Below, piece after piece: positions 49,983 to 51,499 of a stretch of DNA of 51,499 nt. This stretch comes from Microbacteriaceae bacterium PS02343 (GTDB taxonomy: Bacteria > Actinomycetota > Actinomycetes > Actinomycetales > Microbacteriaceae). The position numbers and the translations under genes were made by a program. Position 1 is the stretch's first letter; each line of letters starts with the position of its first letter. The stretch is from assembly GCA_029959365.1 (NCBI GenBank), contig JASCOA010000008.1, positions 1 through 51,499 of the forward strand, given 5' to 3'. The notes under the pieces were generated by a model, which was given only the letters and a program-made list of their open reading frames with translations, was not told the DNA's origin and made no database searches.

Positions 49983-50062
49983 TGCGCGGGCCGTCGCTCG
50001 CTCGCGCTGGGCGCATCCGCTCGTCGCTTCATCGCCTCCATCGTAGAGCGGATGCACCCGGG

Positions 50063-50080
50063 TGTGTACATTTGTACACA
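50063..50080. promoter_or_regulatory. TetR-type operator between the divergent TetR and MFS genes
   Basis: TGTGTACA-TT-TGTACACA is a perfect 18-bp palindrome with a two-base centre. It ends two bases before the ATG of the MFS gene and contains TACATT (50067-50072) as a possible -10 for it. The minus-strand TACGAT (50040-50045) for the regulator lies 17 bases away. Binding would shut off both directions. Confidence 0.82.
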
Positions 50081-50082
50081 TC

Positions 50083-51315
50083 ATGAGCAACGCCGTCATC
50101 GATCGGGCCGCCCTGCGCCGCCGCAACGCCCTCTTCGCCCTCTTCCTGCTGCCCGGCCTCGGCCTCGCCTCGTGGGTCACCCGCACGCCCGACATGCGCG
50201 ATCTGCTCGCGGTCTCGACCGCCGAGATGGGCTTCGTGCTCTTCGGCCTGTCGGTGGGATCGATGGTCGGCATCCTCGGCTCGGGTGCGCTCGTGGCCCG
50301 CTTCGGCACCCATCCGATCGTGCTGCTCGGCATGGGCTCCCTGGTCGTCGCGCTGCCGGTGATCGGCGCGGGCGGTGCGCTCGGCGCGCCGGTGCTCGCG
50401 GCCCTCGGTCTCGCGATCTTCGGGTTCGGCGTCGGCGGCGGCGAAGTGGCGATGAACATCGAGGGCGCCGAGGTCGAGCGACTGCTGGGCCGCTCGGTGC
50501 TGCCCGCGCTGCACGGCTGCTTCAGCCTCGGCACCGTGATCGGCGCGCTCATCGGCATGGGCCTCACGGCGATCGCCTTCCCGGTGCAGTGGCACCTCGG
50601 CGCGATGGCCGTGGCGGCCCTCGCGGTGCTGCTGATCGCCATCCGCTCGGTGCCCACCGGTTTCGGCAAGGGCGCCCCGCGCGCCCGCGGCGAGCGTCGC
50701 GACCCCGCCACTCGCGTCGTGCTCTGGCGCGACAAGCGCCTGCTCGCGATCGGCGGCATCGTGCTGGCCATGGCCTTCGCCGAGGGCGCCGCCAACGACT
50801 GGCTGCCGCTGCTGATGGTCGACGGGCACGGCTTCGACCCCGCGCTGGGCTCGGCGGTCTTCGCGATCTTCGCTGCGGCCATGACCATCGGCCGCTTCGC
50901 CGGAGGCGCCGCGATCGGGCGCTTCGGCCGCGCCGCCGTGATGCGGGTGAGCGCCATCGCGGGGGCGATCGGCCTCGCGCTCGTGGTGTTCGTGGACAAT
51001 CCCGTCGTCGCGGCCGCGGCAGTGCTGCTCTGGGGGCTCGGCGCCTCGCTCGGCTTCCCGGTCGCCATCTCGGCCGCGGGCGACAGCGGACCCGCCGCGC
51101 AGTCGGCGCAGCGCGTCGCGCAGGCCGCGATCGTCGGCTACCTCGCCTTCCTCGTCGGCCCGCCGCTGCTCGGCCTGCTCGGCGAGGAGCTCGGCCTGCG
51201 GCTCGCCATGGTCGTCGTGCTGGTGCTCGTCGCCGGCGCGGTGCTGCTCGCGCCGGCCGTGCGCGAGTCGCGCGACGACGACGCTGAGACGGAGCCGGCG
51301 GCGCGCGCGCACTGA
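50083..51315 (+). CDS. MFS transporter
   Basis: A membrane protein of 410 residues with twelve predicted spans. The VTRTPDMRDLLAVSTAEMGFVLFGLSVGS opening, MNIEGAEVERLLGRSVLPALHGCFSLG in the middle and FAEGAANDWLPLLM at span 7 match the YbjJ/fucose-permease-like group of MFS proteins. An in-frame GTG at 50062 lies inside the operator; ATG 50083 is the natural start, with a very short leader. The substrate is unknown. The adjacent TetR gene and shared palindrome suggest ligand-induced expression. Confidence 0.88.
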   Translation: MSNAVIDRAALRRRNALFALFLLPGLGLASWVTRTPDMRDLLAVSTAEMGFVLFGLSVGSMVGILGSGALVARFGTHPIVLLGMGSLVVALPVIGAGGALGAPVLAALGLAIFGFGVGGGEVAMNIEGAEVERLLGRSVLPALHGCFSLGTVIGALIGMGLTAIAFPVQWHLGAMAVAALAVLLIAIRSVPTGFGKGAPRARGERRDPATRVVLWRDKRLLAIGGIVLAMAFAEGAANDWLPLLMVDGHGFDPALGSAVFAIFAAAMTIGRFAGGAAIGRFGRAAVMRVSAIAGAIGLALVVFVDNPVVAAAAVLLWGLGASLGFPVAISAAGDSGPAAQSAQRVAQAAIVGYLAFLVGPPLLGLLGEELGLRLAMVVVLVLVAGAVLLAPAVRESRDDDAETEPAARAH

Positions 51316-51383
51316 GCCGGTGTGCGTGCGCCGGGCCGGTGGGCAGCTCGGGGTCGCCCCGCTCGCGCCCTGCGCTGCGGCCG

Positions 51384-51410
51384 GCACCGGGCCCCTCGGC
51401 CCCCCGGTGC
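51384..51410 (+). terminator. possible terminator after the MFS gene
   Basis: GCACCGGG (51384-51391) and CCCGGTGC (51403-51410) are perfect 8-bp arms around an 11-base loop, 68 bases after the stop. The remaining bases to 51499 are G/C homopolymer-rich and hold no gene I can support; they may be the end of a contig. Confidence 0.45.
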
Positions 51411-51499
51411 GCAGTTCGTGCGCCGAGACTTCGTCGCGGCGGGGCGCCCGCGGGCGGGCGCGGCCCCCCCCGGCGGGCGGCCGGGGGGCGGGCGGGGGG

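Noticed and set aside
51440-51499. G/C homopolymer-rich tail as a biological structure
   Set aside because: It sits at the very end of the window and looks like low-complexity or low-quality contig-edge sequence; nothing functional can be supported.

Overview
This window is a very GC-rich piece of chromosome whose codons almost always end in G or C. The gene families, several leaderless-type starts (a TANNNT box 6-7 bases before ATG/GTG), an LAxTG-type surface anchor and the galU - acetyltransferase - membrane protein - tRNA-Ala order all suggest an actinobacterium, most likely of the family Microbacteriaceae (an inference from content, not from a marker gene). It reads as ordinary chromosome: there is no integrase, transposase, phage structural gene or CRISPR array. 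No stretch longer than 300 bases lacks a gene. The last 60 bases are G/C homopolymer-rich and look like a contig edge.

Layout. 0.1-6.8 kb: a beta-glucoside operon. A PRD antiterminator is followed by a textbook RAT/terminator switch, a PTS EIIBCA permease, a 6-phospho-beta-glucosidase, a HAD phosphatase and an MFS exporter. 6.8-13.2 kb: an SDR dehydrogenase behind a palindromic operator, a dicarboxylate-type symporter with TetR and GyrI-like genes, a divergent FCD/GntR regulator, a prolyl aminopeptidase-like hydrolase and a LacI regulator. 13.2-19.2 kb: a compact L-rhamnose operon, rhaI-rhaEW-rhaB-lldD, that can take rhamnose to DHAP plus L-lactate and on to pyruvate; no transporter or mutarotase is present. 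19.2-25.4 kb: an SDR, a cell-wall-anchored protein with six chaplin-like repeats, a secreted Ala/Pro-rich protein, a cupin and a secreted M28 peptidase.

25.5-34.7 kb: luxS and the MTA/SAH nucleosidase overlap and together recycle S-adenosylhomocysteine. Then come an OafB-like acyltransferase, two alpha/beta hydrolases, a YchJ protein, a TetR-YhgE/Pip pair with a clear operator, and small proteins. 34.8-43.1 kb: a 1259-residue DUF4011/SF1-helicase/Vsr-like-nuclease protein whose Walker A, Walker B and nuclease residues all look degraded, coupled to a 70-residue protein. Next are an mscL-fmdB-like-5-FCL operon, galU, an acetyltransferase with no ordinary start codon, and tRNA-Ala(CGC). 43.1-51.3 kb: an EamA permease, an OmpA-domain lipoprotein with GDGSG repeats, an LLM oxidoreductase, a GNAT, a C26 glutamine-amidotransferase-like hydrolase, a fused pair of MarR and EamA remnants, and a TetR/MFS divergent pair.

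Two signals run across the whole window. The 8-mer GCGGATGC/GCATCCGC occurs about 45-50 times by hand count, in both strands, in and between genes, and builds several intergenic hairpins. TANNNT boxes 6-7 bases upstream of start codons recur at about nine genes. The most unusual single loci are the degraded helicase-nuclease, the Cys/His-rich repeat frame upstream of the last TetR gene, the MarR/EamA deletion junction and the ACG start.
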